Shown here: one piece after another, positions 35,714-46,623 of the stretch | Layout: the number at the start of each line of letters is the position of its first letter | Position numbering within the stretch: the first letter of the stretch is position 1 | Assembly: GCA_041736675.1 (NCBI GenBank) | Contig: JBGSTD010000047.1 | Location: 1 to 64,000, forward strand | Direction of reading: 5' to 3' | DNA: 64,000 nt | Source: Salaquimonas sp041736675 | Lineage (GTDB): Bacteria > Pseudomonadota > Alphaproteobacteria > Rhizobiales > Rhizobiaceae | Translations under genes and position numbers: made by a program | The notes under the pieces: generated by a model | What the model was told of the DNA's origin: nothing | Seen by the model: only the letters and a program-made list of their open reading frames with translations | Database searches by the model: none

Positions 35714-35729
35714 TTATGCCTGCACATAT
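35714..35729. promoter_or_regulatory. probable HutC operator, degenerate copy
   Basis: TTATGCCTGCACATAT matches the perfect palindrome at 37704-37719 at 12 of 16 positions, keeping the outer TATG...CATA arms. It lies in the divergent hutC/hutD gap, the position expected for autoregulation. Confidence 0.5.
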
Positions 35730-35768
35730 TAGCTATGAACAAATACTGACACACTGGCAAGGAAGCAC

Positions 35769-36362
35769 TTGTTGCGCATTATCAGATTTGAAGACCTGGC
35801 AACAATTCCCTGGAAAAATGGCGGCGGTATCACGCGGGAAATCGCTGTTTTGAAAAATGACGAGGCAATTGTCTGGCGGCTCAGCATGGCCGATGTGGCA
35901 AGCGATGGCCCCTTTTCCAATTTTTCCGGCCTTACCAGAATACTGACCGTGATTGAAGGCAATGGAATGCGCCTTGAAGGTGTGGAGAGGAATTTAGAAG
36001 CCACGCTTTATAGCCCAATTACATTTGACGGAGGGGATAAAATCAGCTCGACGCTTATCGACGGCCCTCTGCGCGATCTTAATGTGATGTTTGATCCGTT
36101 GCATTGCAGCGCAAATGTCCGCGTTTTGTCTGCTCCGGCAAACATGGCACTTGAGCCTGCGACGGGACGTACCTTTGCTGTTGTCGGTCTAAAGGGAAAT
36201 GCGAAACTGGCTGAAGCCATACTGCTTGGATTTGGCGATACGGTGCTTACCAATGGCAATCCGGTTGATCTGACATTAGGCGAGGGCGATGCTGTGTTGG
36301 TTGTCACGCTCGAGGTAAATTCTCAGACATCGGCCAGCAGCCTGGCTACCGCTCTTTTGTAG
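35769..36362 (+). CDS. hutD: HutD family protein
   Basis: 197-residue cupin-fold protein. The family signature is WKNGGGITREI near the N-terminus. HutD occurs in hut operons and is proposed to bind formylglutamate or urocanate and tune hut expression; enzymatic activity has not been shown. Begins with TTG at 35769 (a second TTG follows at 35772) behind AAGGAAG. Its last 40 bases overlap the 3' end of the convergent hutF gene. Confidence 0.85.
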   Translation: MLRIIRFEDLATIPWKNGGGITREIAVLKNDEAIVWRLSMADVASDGPFSNFSGLTRILTVIEGNGMRLEGVERNLEATLYSPITFDGGDKISSTLIDGPLRDLNVMFDPLHCSANVRVLSAPANMALEPATGRTFAVVGLKGNAKLAEAILLGFGDTVLTNGNPVDLTLGEGDAVLVVTLEVNSQTSASSLATALL

Positions 36363-37681
36363 TTTGCTATGATCGCACCGCGCTCCTTGTGCCGCCCATG
36401 GCTGACACAGTGGCGGCCAGCAGACCACAGATCTGTCACCACATCATCTTTGGCGGCAAAAACAAGTCCATCAAGCAGTTGATCCTGATGCAAGGCACAA
36501 AGGGCAGGCGTTGTACTGTCAATAGCAACCAGATCGGCCAGTTTGCCGACCGAAATCTCTCCTGCATTGCGACCAAGTGCCTGTGCACTCCCTTTGGCTG
36601 CACCTGTATAAAGCTTTTTGCCAACAGACCCCTCACCCACAACCATGACATTTCGGGCACGATCGCGCAGGCGCTGCGAATATTCAAGTGTCCGCAGTTC
36701 TTCAACAAGGGAAACAAGGACGTTCGAATCTGAACCAACACCAAAACTCCCCCCTGCCTCGAGATAGGCGGGACCGTTGAATATGCCATCACCCAAATTG
36801 GCTTCGGTGACCGGACACAGTCCAGCCACTGCACCGGATTTTGCGAGGTGGCGCGTTTCGCTGTCCCTCATATGGGTTGCATGGATCAAACACCAGTTTT
36901 CATCAACCTTTGCATTTGCCAACAGCCATTCAACAGGGCGGGCACCAAGCCATGCACTAATGTCTTCAACTTCCTTGGTCTGTTCAGCGATATGCATGTG
37001 AACCGGACCGGAAACATTTGCAGCCAGCAACTGCTTCAAATCATCCGGGCAAGTGGCGCGAAGCGAATGGGGAGCAATGCCAATCCGGCAATCATTCGGT
37101 AATTGCAAAAGTCCGTTCCCGGCAGAACCGACCAGTTCAAGAAACTGGTCTACGGAATTTCCAAAACGCAATTGCCCGGAATTGAGTGCTGCCTTTCCCG
37201 CGCCACCATAGGTGTAAAGCACCGGAAGGTGTGTCAGACCTATTCCGGTTGTTTTTGCCGCAGCGAATATTCTATTCGACAATTCACAAATATCGTCATA
37301 GCGATTGCCACCTTTCTGGTGATGCACATAATGAAACTCACCGACAGCGCTGAAACCGCTCTCCTGCATTTCCATGAATACCAGCGCCGCGATTGCCTCG
37401 ATCTGTTCGGGTGTCAAACGATCAACAAAGCGGTACATCAGATCGCGCCAGGTCCAGAAACTGTCGCGCCCTGCGGCGCGCATTTCGGTCATGCCTGCCA
37501 TCGAACGCTGAAATGTGTGGCTGTGCAGATTTCCGAGCGCAGGTAGCAGGGTATCGACCAGAACATCGCCGGTTGCCGCCTTCGAACGTGTCGCAACCGC
37601 CGAAACCGTCCCGCTCTCAACGGTCAGTCTTACATCATCCGCCCAACCCGTCGCGAGCAAAGCCCGTTTTGCAAAAATCAC
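36323..37681 (-). CDS. hutF: formimidoylglutamate deiminase
   Basis: About 452 residues, amidohydrolase superfamily. Converts N-formimidoyl-L-glutamate to N-formyl-L-glutamate and ammonia, step four of the five-step histidine pathway. Motifs: LPALGNLHSHTFQRSMAG (metal-binding HSH), GEFHYVHHQ, HMHIAEQ, and IGSDSN-type SFGVGSDSN. The frame is open to an ATG at 37717, but that ATG is inside an operator palindrome and lies upstream of the probable transcription start; the GTG at 37681 with GGGA upstream gives MIFAKRALLATGW, which matches family starts. Divergent from hutI. Confidence 0.92.
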   Translation of the reverse strand: MIFAKRALLATGWADDVRLTVESGTVSAVATRSKAATGDVLVDTLLPALGNLHSHTFQRSMAGMTEMRAAGRDSFWTWRDLMYRFVDRLTPEQIEAIAALVFMEMQESGFSAVGEFHYVHHQKGGNRYDDICELSNRIFAAAKTTGIGLTHLPVLYTYGGAGKAALNSGQLRFGNSVDQFLELVGSAGNGLLQLPNDCRIGIAPHSLRATCPDDLKQLLAANVSGPVHMHIAEQTKEVEDISAWLGARPVEWLLANAKVDENWCLIHATHMRDSETRHLAKSGAVAGLCPVTEANLGDGIFNGPAYLEAGGSFGVGSDSNVLVSLVEELRTLEYSQRLRDRARNVMVVGEGSVGKKLYTGAAKGSAQALGRNAGEISVGKLADLVAIDSTTPALCALHQDQLLDGLVFAAKDDVVTDLWSAGRHCVSHGRHKERGAIIANYKRAVARLLADV

Positions 37682-37703
37682 GGTAATATCCCAGTTCGAA
37701 ATT

Positions 37704-37719
37704 TTATGTCTAGACATAA
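37704..37719. promoter_or_regulatory. probable HutC operator (perfect 16-bp palindrome) in the hutF/hutI gap
   Basis: TTATGTCTAGACATAA is a perfect palindrome. For hutF on the minus strand a sigma70-like promoter overlaps it: TTGCAG (37743-37738), 16 bases, TATTAT (37721-37716), placing the transcription start inside the palindrome. Binding of HutC here would block hutF and probably the divergent hutIHGU operon. Confidence 0.7.
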
Positions 37720-37797
37720 TAGCAAATTGTTATTAGGCTGCAAGTGAAATCTCGATTTCGCTTCCGTTGGATATATCAGCTTGTTGAAGGGCCTAAT

Positions 37798-38997
37798 GTG
37801 GCAGACCACCTTTTAACCCGTTTGCGGTTGGCAACCATGACCGAAGGTGACGTTTCATACGGTCTCCTGGACGACGCCACCATTGCGACAAAAGACGGGG
37901 AGATTGTCTGGATAGGATCAGGAAGCGACCTTCCGCCAGAGTTATCCAGATTCCCGGCAACAGACTTTGGCGGGCGGCTGGCAACGCCGTCGTTGATCGA
38001 CTGTCATACGCATGTGGTTTTTGGTGGAAACCGCGCCTTGGAATTTGAAATGCGCCTCAATGGTGCAAGCTATGAAGAAGTGGCACGGGCGGGCGGCGGT
38101 ATCATTTCCACGGTCAAAGCCACCCGATTGGCTACATTGGACGAACTTGTTACCTCGGCGCTACCGCGGATTGACGCGATGATCAGCGAAGGGGTCTGCG
38201 TTATCGAGATAAAATCCGGTTACGGACTTGACCGGGATACTGAACTCACCATGCTGCGGGCTGCCCGCAAAATCGGCGAGATCCGACCTGTTCGCATTGT
38301 CACCACGTTTCTGGGGGCACACGCGGTTCCGCCGGAGTTCAAAGACAGGGCGGACGCCTACATCGATACAGTATGCATCCCTGCCCTTATTGCAGCGCAC
38401 AGCGAAGGCCTTGTTGATGCGGTTGACGGTTTTTGCGAGGGCATTGCCTTTTCCCCTGCGCAAATCGCAAAAGTGTTCGATGTTGCCAAGTCGCTCGGAC
38501 TGCCGGTCAAGCTGCATGCCGAGCAATTGTCAAATCTCGGCGGTGCCAAACTGGCCGCAAGCTACGGCGCACTCTCTGCCGACCATGTTGAGTATCTGGA
38601 TGAGGACGGCGTTGCGGCGATGGCAAAGGCAAATACGACCGCCGTCATTCTTCCGGGAGCATTTTATACCCTTCGGGAAACCCGAATGCCGCCGATTGAC
38701 GCCTTTCGCAGGCATGGTGTGAAGATGGCCCTTGCAACCGACTGCAATCCCGGCTCATCGCCCATGACATCACTTTTACTGGCCATGAACATGGGCTGCA
38801 CACTGTTTCGCATGACCCCGCTCGAGGCACTTCAAGGGGTTACGGCGCATGCTGCGCGGGCACTTGGCCTTGATGACATGGGCACAATTGCAGTTGGCAA
38901 GCGGGCCGATTTTGCGATCTGGAATATCGGGTATCCTGCTGAACTTTCATACCGTATCGGGTTCAATCCACTGCACACCCGCTTTATCGGAGAATAA
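37798..38997 (+). CDS. hutI: imidazolonepropionase
   Basis: 399-residue amidohydrolase; hydrolyses 4-imidazolone-5-propanoate to N-formimidoyl-L-glutamate. Metal ligands and family motifs: LIDCHTHVVFGGNRA, VEIKSGYGLD-type VIEIKSGYGL, FLGAHAVPPE, KLHAEQLSN, and ALATDCNPGSSP. The GTG at 37798 has GAAGGG 6 bases upstream and gives a normal family start; an ATG 54 bases earlier adds an unlikely basic tail. First gene of hutI-hutH-hutG-hutU, 3 bases before hutH. Confidence 0.95.
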   Translation: MADHLLTRLRLATMTEGDVSYGLLDDATIATKDGEIVWIGSGSDLPPELSRFPATDFGGRLATPSLIDCHTHVVFGGNRALEFEMRLNGASYEEVARAGGGIISTVKATRLATLDELVTSALPRIDAMISEGVCVIEIKSGYGLDRDTELTMLRAARKIGEIRPVRIVTTFLGAHAVPPEFKDRADAYIDTVCIPALIAAHSEGLVDAVDGFCEGIAFSPAQIAKVFDVAKSLGLPVKLHAEQLSNLGGAKLAASYGALSADHVEYLDEDGVAAMAKANTTAVILPGAFYTLRETRMPPIDAFRRHGVKMALATDCNPGSSPMTSLLLAMNMGCTLFRMTPLEALQGVTAHAARALGLDDMGTIAVGKRADFAIWNIGYPAELSYRIGFNPLHTRFIGE

Positions 38998-39000
38998 ATC

Positions 39001-40544
<1,544 letters not shown>

Positions 40545-40548
<4 letters not shown>

Positions 40549-41345
40549 AGCCGGTAGAAGTCATACAAGGCGACAGTCCAGTCATACTCGGCCTTCCTCA
40601 CACGGGAACCCATGTACCGTCTGAAATCAAGGCGAAACTCAATGAACGCGGCTGCGGACTGGATGATACAGACTGGCACATCGAGAAACTTTATGATGGT
40701 CTTTTGCCAGGTGCCACGACAGTTCGCGCCACGTTTCACCGCTATGTCATTGATGCGAACCGCGATCCGTCAGGTGCGAGCCTTTATCCAGGTCAAAACA
40801 CCACGGATCTTGTGCCGCTGACTGATTTTGACGGTCATCAAATCTGGCAAACGCCGCCATCGCCAGAGGAGATCGAAAGTAGACGAACCGAATTCCACCT
40901 CCCCTATCACATGGCACTTGAAGCGGAGATCGATCGCGTTCACGCCAAGCATGGCATTGCCATCCTTTATGATTGCCACTCTATCCGCTCGCAGATTCCG
41001 TTTCTGTTTGAGGGGGTTCTGCCGGATTTCAACATCGGCACCAACAATACTCAAACCTGCGCTGCCAAAATTGAACACTCTATCGGAAAATTATGCGCGC
41101 AGGCCTCTGGCTATACGTCGATTATAAACGGTCGTTTCAAGGGCGGATGGACAACGCGCCATTATGGGCGACCCAAGAAAAATTGGCATGCAATCCAGAT
41201 GGAACTTGCCCAGTCTACTTATCTGAAAGACGAGGCAACGCCCTGGGCTTATGACAATGCCAAAGCGGATAAGCTGCGCTCACACCTCGCTGAAATTCTA
41301 ACAACCCTGGCCGATCTGGCCCTTAATCCCGGGAGACTCAAATGA
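40545..41345 (+). CDS. hutG: N-formylglutamate deformylase
   Basis: 266 residues; hydrolyses N-formyl-L-glutamate to glutamate and formate, the last step after HutF. Signature LGLPHTGTHVPSEI near the N-terminus and YDCHSIRSQIPFLFEG in the middle supply zinc and substrate contacts. Starts in the hutH stop (ATGA) and ends in the hutU start, so the three genes are translationally coupled. Confidence 0.95.
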
Positions 41346-43033
41346 CCAATCGACCTGCAGGCCCCCGCCATAATATGCGTGATGTATTTCCTGCAACAGG
41401 AACCCAAATCACGGCAAAAAGCTGGCTGACCGAGGCTCCCATGCGCATGCTGATGAACAATCTGCATCCCGACGTTGCCGAAAATCCACATGATCTGGTC
41501 GTCTACGGCGGCATTGGGCGTGCAGCGCGCACTTGGGATGATTTTGACAGGATTGTTGCTTCATTGAAGTCGCTTGAAAGCGATGAGACCTTGCTCGTTC
41601 AATCGGGTAAGCCTGTCGGGATATTCAGAACCCACAAGGACGCGCCACGTGTCCTGATTGCCAATTCCAATCTTGTTCCCCATTGGGCGAACTGGGACCA
41701 TTTCAACGAGCTCGATAAAAAGGGTCTTGCCATGTATGGTCAGATGACGGCGGGTTCGTGGATATATATCGGCACGCAAGGGATTGTGCAGGGAACCTAT
41801 GAAACCTTTGTAGAGGCAGGACGTCAGCATTATGGCGGCGATTTGTCGGGCAAATGGATTTTGACAGCGGGCCTTGGCGGCATGGGCGGTGCCCAGCCAC
41901 TTGCTGCTGTCATGGCCGGTGCGTGCTGCCTTGCTGTCGAGTGCGATGAGACCCGCATCGATTTTCGCCTTCGTACCCGCTATGTCGATGCCAAGGCACA
42001 CACGCTCGATGAGGCACTTGCCATGATTGGTGACTGGACATCAAAAGGTGAGGCCAAATCAGTCGGCCTTTTGGGCAATGCAGCAGAAGTTTTTCCTGAG
42101 TTGGTAAAAAGGATGCGTGAGGGCGGCTCGCGCCCTGACATCGTCACCGACCAGACAAGTGCCCATGACCCCTTGCATGGATATCTGCCGGGCGGCTGGA
42201 ATGTTGCGGACTGGAAGTCTAAACAGGAGAGCGACCCCAAGGCTGTGGAAAGGGCTGCACGCACTTCCATGAAAATCCATGTTGCAGCAATGGTCGACTT
42301 CTGGAATGCAGGCGTTCCAACGCTCGACTACGGCAATAACATCAGACAAGTTGCGCTTGATGAAGGGCTGGAGAACGCCTTCGCATTTCCGGGCTTTGTA
42401 CCAGCCTATATCCGCCCGCTGTTTTGCCGGGGTATAGGTCCGTTCCGCTGGTGCGCCCTTTCCGGCGATCCTGAAGATATCTACAAGACCGATGCGGCAA
42501 TGAAAAAGCTGTTCCCTGAAAATACCCATTTGCACCGTTGGCTCGATATGGCGCGCGAGCGGATTGCCTTTCAGGGCCTGCCCGCCCGCATCTGCTGGAT
42601 TGGCCTCGGTGATCGCCACCGCGCCGGATTGATGTTCAATGAAATGGTTGCCAGCGGCGAGTTGAAGGCACCGATCGTGATTGGCCGCGATCATCTGGAT
42701 TCAGGTTCGGTTGCAAGTCCGAACCGCGAAACTGAAGCGATGAAAGACGGCTCTGATGCCGTTTCCGATTGGCCGTTGCTCAATGCGCTGCTCAATACCG
42801 CATCGGGTGCCACCTGGGTATCGTTGCATCATGGCGGCGGTGTTGGCATGGGATTCAGCCAGCATTCGGGAATGGTGATTGTGGCGGATGGTTCAGATGA
42901 TGCCGCGCGCAGGCTCAACAATGTCCTTTGGAATGATCCGGCAACAGGCGTAATGCGCCATGCAGATGCCGGTTACGACATTGCACTGGATTGTGCACGC
43001 GAGCACGGATTAAACCTGCCCGCAATTCTATAA
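41342..43033 (+). CDS. hutU: urocanate hydratase
   Basis: 563-residue NAD+-dependent lyase that converts urocanate to imidazolonepropionate. Recognised by GIGRAARTWDDFDRI, the NAD-binding glycine stretch LTAGLGGMGGAQPLA, and YLPGGW / FCRGIGPFRWCALSGDP, which contains the active-site cysteine region. Last gene of the hut operon, 29 bases from the convergent iolB stop. Confidence 0.97.
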   Translation: MTNRPAGPRHNMRDVFPATGTQITAKSWLTEAPMRMLMNNLHPDVAENPHDLVVYGGIGRAARTWDDFDRIVASLKSLESDETLLVQSGKPVGIFRTHKDAPRVLIANSNLVPHWANWDHFNELDKKGLAMYGQMTAGSWIYIGTQGIVQGTYETFVEAGRQHYGGDLSGKWILTAGLGGMGGAQPLAAVMAGACCLAVECDETRIDFRLRTRYVDAKAHTLDEALAMIGDWTSKGEAKSVGLLGNAAEVFPELVKRMREGGSRPDIVTDQTSAHDPLHGYLPGGWNVADWKSKQESDPKAVERAARTSMKIHVAAMVDFWNAGVPTLDYGNNIRQVALDEGLENAFAFPGFVPAYIRPLFCRGIGPFRWCALSGDPEDIYKTDAAMKKLFPENTHLHRWLDMARERIAFQGLPARICWIGLGDRHRAGLMFNEMVASGELKAPIVIGRDHLDSGSVASPNRETEAMKDGSDAVSDWPLLNALLNTASGATWVSLHHGGGVGMGFSQHSGMVIVADGSDDAARRLNNVLWNDPATGVMRHADAGYDIALDCAREHGLNLPAIL

Positions 43034-43062
43034 AGGCACTTTGTTGATCACGAGGGGCGCCC

Positions 43063-43869
43063 TTACGCGTCCCTTTTCATGATCCATTCAACTTCAGGTG
43101 CAGGGACAAAGCGCCATTTGCGAAGGGGTCCCGCCATGACATTGAGATAGTACATTTCGAAGCCGTAGGGTGCGCCGCAAGGGTGATGCCCGCGCGGGAC
43201 CAGCACGACATCGCCATCGCTGACAGCCATGGTTTCGTCGAGCTTTCCGTCGTCGGTATAAACGCGCTGAATGCCAAAGCCTGATGACGGGTTGAGCCGG
43301 TGGTAGTAGGTTTCCTCAAGATAAGTGATGCGCGGGAAGTCGTCCTCGTCGTGGCGGTGGCTTGGATAGGAGGACCAGTGGCCGGCCGGCGTGAACACTT
43401 CGGTCACCAGCAGGCTGTCGGCGTAGTCCTCGTTTTCCATGGCAATGTTGTTGATATACCTTGTATTGGTGCCCTTGCCGCGCTCTGTCAGCGTGATGCC
43501 GCCAGGCCCGATGCGCCGCGCCTCATGGCCGCTTTTGCCGGGAGCCGAGCAGACGGCGATGACACAGTCGGTTTCGGCGGTGGCGCTCCAGTCGCTGCCA
43601 TTGGGAAGGTATAGACAATGGGGCGGCGATTTTTCGAATACACTCATCCGCTCGCCCAAAATGCCCCAGTCGCCGCCTGCACCGATGACCGAGGCCTTTC
43701 CCTCGACCATGACCAGAATGACTTCACGCTCACCAGTTTCCTCTTTAACTTTTTCCCCCTTGCGCAGGCGATAGAGCGAAAAGCCGACATAGCGCCAGCC
43801 GGCACTCTGAGGCGTGATCTCGTGAACCTTGCCATGGGTTCCGAAGGGTTTTCTCAACAGATCCGGCAT
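43063..43869 (-). CDS. iolB: 5-deoxy-glucuronate isomerase
   Basis: 268-residue bicupin; isomerises 5-deoxy-D-glucuronate to 2-deoxy-5-keto-D-gluconate. Family motifs: PAGHWSSYPSHRHDEDD with cupin histidines, and VPRGHHPCGAPYGFEMYYLN near the C-terminus. GAGGAAACCAAT precedes the ATG. Last gene of the iolG-C-D-E-B operon, 10 bases after iolE. Confidence 0.95.
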   Translation of the reverse strand: MPDLLRKPFGTHGKVHEITPQSAGWRYVGFSLYRLRKGEKVKEETGEREVILVMVEGKASVIGAGGDWGILGERMSVFEKSPPHCLYLPNGSDWSATAETDCVIAVCSAPGKSGHEARRIGPGGITLTERGKGTNTRYINNIAMENEDYADSLLVTEVFTPAGHWSSYPSHRHDEDDFPRITYLEETYYHRLNPSSGFGIQRVYTDDGKLDETMAVSDGDVVLVPRGHHPCGAPYGFEMYYLNVMAGPLRKWRFVPAPEVEWIMKRDA

Positions 43870-43879
43870 ATTGGTTTCC

Positions 43880-44785
43880 TCAACTGGTGATAATCAGGCC
43901 TGAGCGATTGCAAATTTCGACAATGTGCTCAAACCCGATTTTTGAATATTCATAGGGCGAGGCCTTCGCTGGGTCCTGTTCGGCTTCAACCACAATCCAG
44001 CCGTTGTAATCCATCGCCTTGAGCTTGTTTGTCACCGCCTCAAAATCAATGCATCCGTCCGGATCACCAGGAACCGTGAAACCGCCTGCCGCCACTGCAT
44101 CAAGGAAGCTGCCGTCCTTCGCGTTGATTTGGTCCAGCACTTTCTGGCGAACATCCTTGAAATGGACGTGGTGCACACGGTGCGCCCACTTGTTGAGCAC
44201 CGTCAAAGGATCAGCCCCGGCAAAATGCAGATGCCCGGTGTCAAAAAGCAGCGTCAGTTCGCTTGATGAACCCTCCATCAGCCAGTCAATGTCTTCGGCG
44301 TCCTGCACCATCGCACCCATGTGATGGTGATAGGAAAGGACTACGCCCTTGTCGGCTGTCCATTTCGCCAGTTCGCAAAGTTTGGCACCGTAGGCCATTA
44401 CCTCGTCCCGGCTGAGCTTGGGGCGCTGCGAGACCGGCGTGGCGATCTGGCCCTGGACAGTGTTGGAACATTCGGCATAGACAATGCACGGCGCATCAAG
44501 CGCGGCGAACTGTTCAACCTGTTGGCGGATGACGGCCTTTTCGTCTTCAAGCGAGGCAGTCATCAGGCTGCCGGAACACCAGCCGCCGCAAAGGGCAACT
44601 CCGTAGCGGTTGAGATAGGCGCGCAAACCCTCAGTGTCTGCAGGCATGCGCCGCCCACGTTCTACCCCGGCATAACCGATCCGTGCAGCGTCTTCCATCG
44701 CGCCTTCGGTGGTGTAGTTTGCTGTCAATTCCGGCAGGTCGTCATTTTGCCAGGCAACAAGAGAAATACCAATCTTGATGCTCAT
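43880..44785 (-). CDS. iolE: myo-inosose-2 dehydratase
   Basis: 301-residue TIM-barrel enzyme that dehydrates scyllo-inosose to the diketone used by IolD. Starts SIKIGISLVAWQNDDLPEL and contains SYHHHMGAMVQ, FDTGHLHFAGADP and HFKDVR, typical metal and substrate contacts of the family. Overlaps the iolD stop by ATGA. Confidence 0.95.
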   Translation of the reverse strand: MSIKIGISLVAWQNDDLPELTANYTTEGAMEDAARIGYAGVERGRRMPADTEGLRAYLNRYGVALCGGWCSGSLMTASLEDEKAVIRQQVEQFAALDAPCIVYAECSNTVQGQIATPVSQRPKLSRDEVMAYGAKLCELAKWTADKGVVLSYHHHMGAMVQDAEDIDWLMEGSSSELTLLFDTGHLHFAGADPLTVLNKWAHRVHHVHFKDVRQKVLDQINAKDGSFLDAVAAGGFTVPGDPDGCIDFEAVTNKLKAMDYNGWIVVEAEQDPAKASPYEYSKIGFEHIVEICNRSGLIITS

Positions 44786-46623
44786 TTTGTGTTTCTTTCT
44801 TTTGTGACCGCCTCATAATCGGCGCGCTTTTCATTGACTTGGCTGCGCTCTGATACCTCCGGCACCGCAACATCCCACCAGGTCCCCCCATGCGGGGTTG
44901 AAGGATAAGGGTCAGTATCAATCACGACAACATAAGGCCCCCTGATTGTGTCCCGCTTTTTCAGGGCAGCTTCCAATTGACTGATTGAGGAGACCTTGAC
45001 GCTTGTAGCGCCCATCGCCTCGGCGTGTTTTTGAAAGTCGATGGCCGACGGCTGCTCGTGGATCGTATGATCGAGCAGATTGTTGAACTCGGCGCCGCCG
45101 GTTCCCATCTGCAGGCGGTTGATGCAGCCATAGCCGCGATTGTCCGTGACAACGACCGTAAAGGAAATACCCATCATCGCCGCTGTCGCCATTTCCGAGT
45201 TGGCCATCATGTAGGTGCCGTCACCGGTAAAGCAGATCACATCGCGTTCGGGTTCAGCCATCTTGATTCCCATGGCCCCGGCAATCTCGTAGCCCATGCA
45301 GGAGAACCCGTATTCCATGTGATAGGAGCCCGGCCGACCCGCCTTCCAAAGCTTGTGCAATTCGCCGGGCATGGTGCCCGCCGCGCACATGACGACCGTG
45401 TTGTTGTTGGCCTGTCGCTGAACGGCACCAATCACCTGCATGTCGCTTGGCAAAACATTGCCTTGCTCCCCCGATGGCGGCGCGGCTGTCAACGGATCAA
45501 CCTTGGCAAACCAATTTGCCTTGAGCGCGTCAATAGATGCATCAGCGGCATACCCCTTGAGCGCTGAGGACAATTCAGCCAATCCTGCTTGCGCATCGGC
45601 CTGAACAGGCAGCGCACCATGCTTCTCAGCATCATAGGCAGCCGTATTGAGGCTGATGAGCTTGCGTTGCGGGTTGGAAAAAAGTCCCCAGGAGCCGGTG
45701 GTAAAATCCTGGAATCTCGTACCAATACCGATCACTACATCTGCCCCGGCGCAAATGGTATTGGCGGCTTCACTGCCGGTGACACCGATGGGGCCAAGAT
45801 TGAGCGGATGGTCCCAAGGCATAGCCGATTTGCCGGCTTGGGTTTCGGTAACAGGAATATTGTGCGTCTCGGCGAAGGCACGCAATGCATTTGTCGCATC
45901 AGAAAAATGCACGCCGCCGCCCGCGACGATCACCGGGTTTTTCGCATTTCGGATAACATTTACTGCGCGTTGAAGTTCTCTTGCATCGGCACGAAGGCGG
46001 CGCTGGAACCAGATTTTCTGTTCAAAGAAACTTACCGGATACTCATAGGCTTCCGCCTGAACATCCTGGCACAAAGCCAGCGTAACCGGGCCGCAATCAG
46101 CCGGATCTGTCATGGTTCGAAAGGCGCGCGGCAGCGCTGTGAGAAGTTGCTCGGGCCGGGTGATCCGATCAAAATACCGGCTGACCGGTTTGAAGCAGTC
46201 ATTGGCACTGATTGTGCCGTCACTGAAGTTTTCGATCTGCTGCAAGACCGGATCGGGCCCGCGATTGGCAAAGACATCGCCAGGCAAAAGCAGCACCGGC
46301 AAACGGTTGACATGGGCAAGCGCTGCGGCTGTCACCATATTGGTTGCGCCCGGCCCAATCGACGTTGAGACCGCCATGGCGCGATTGCGGCACAGCTGCT
46401 TGGCGTATGCAATCGCCGCATGGGCCATTGTCTGCTCGTTATGGCCGCGCCAGGTGGGCAGACTATCGCGTGCTCCATAGAGGGCTTCACCCATTGCGGC
46501 AACATTGCCATGTCCAAAAATTGCCCATACCCCGGCAATGAACGGATCGCCGTCCTCATTCATCTGGGCGCTCAAATAGCGAACAAGTGCCTGTGCTGCT
46601 GTTAATCGTATGGTCTTGCTCAT
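44782..46623 (-). CDS. iolD: 3D-(3,5/4)-trihydroxycyclohexane-1,2-dione acylhydrolase
   Basis: 613-residue thiamine-diphosphate enzyme that opens the inositol-derived ring to 5-deoxy-glucuronate. The ThDP motif is GDGTYMMANSEMATAAMMGI followed by VVVTDN; the N-terminus has the FGHGNVAAMGEAL pyrimidine-domain contacts and HAAIAYAKQ. Overlaps the iolC stop by ATGA and couples to iolE. Confidence 0.96.
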   Translation of the reverse strand: MSKTIRLTAAQALVRYLSAQMNEDGDPFIAGVWAIFGHGNVAAMGEALYGARDSLPTWRGHNEQTMAHAAIAYAKQLCRNRAMAVSTSIGPGATNMVTAAALAHVNRLPVLLLPGDVFANRGPDPVLQQIENFSDGTISANDCFKPVSRYFDRITRPEQLLTALPRAFRTMTDPADCGPVTLALCQDVQAEAYEYPVSFFEQKIWFQRRLRADARELQRAVNVIRNAKNPVIVAGGGVHFSDATNALRAFAETHNIPVTETQAGKSAMPWDHPLNLGPIGVTGSEAANTICAGADVVIGIGTRFQDFTTGSWGLFSNPQRKLISLNTAAYDAEKHGALPVQADAQAGLAELSSALKGYAADASIDALKANWFAKVDPLTAAPPSGEQGNVLPSDMQVIGAVQRQANNNTVVMCAAGTMPGELHKLWKAGRPGSYHMEYGFSCMGYEIAGAMGIKMAEPERDVICFTGDGTYMMANSEMATAAMMGISFTVVVTDNRGYGCINRLQMGTGGAEFNNLLDHTIHEQPSAIDFQKHAEAMGATSVKVSSISQLEAALKKRDTIRGPYVVVIDTDPYPSTPHGGTWWDVAVPEVSERSQVNEKRADYEAVTKERNTK

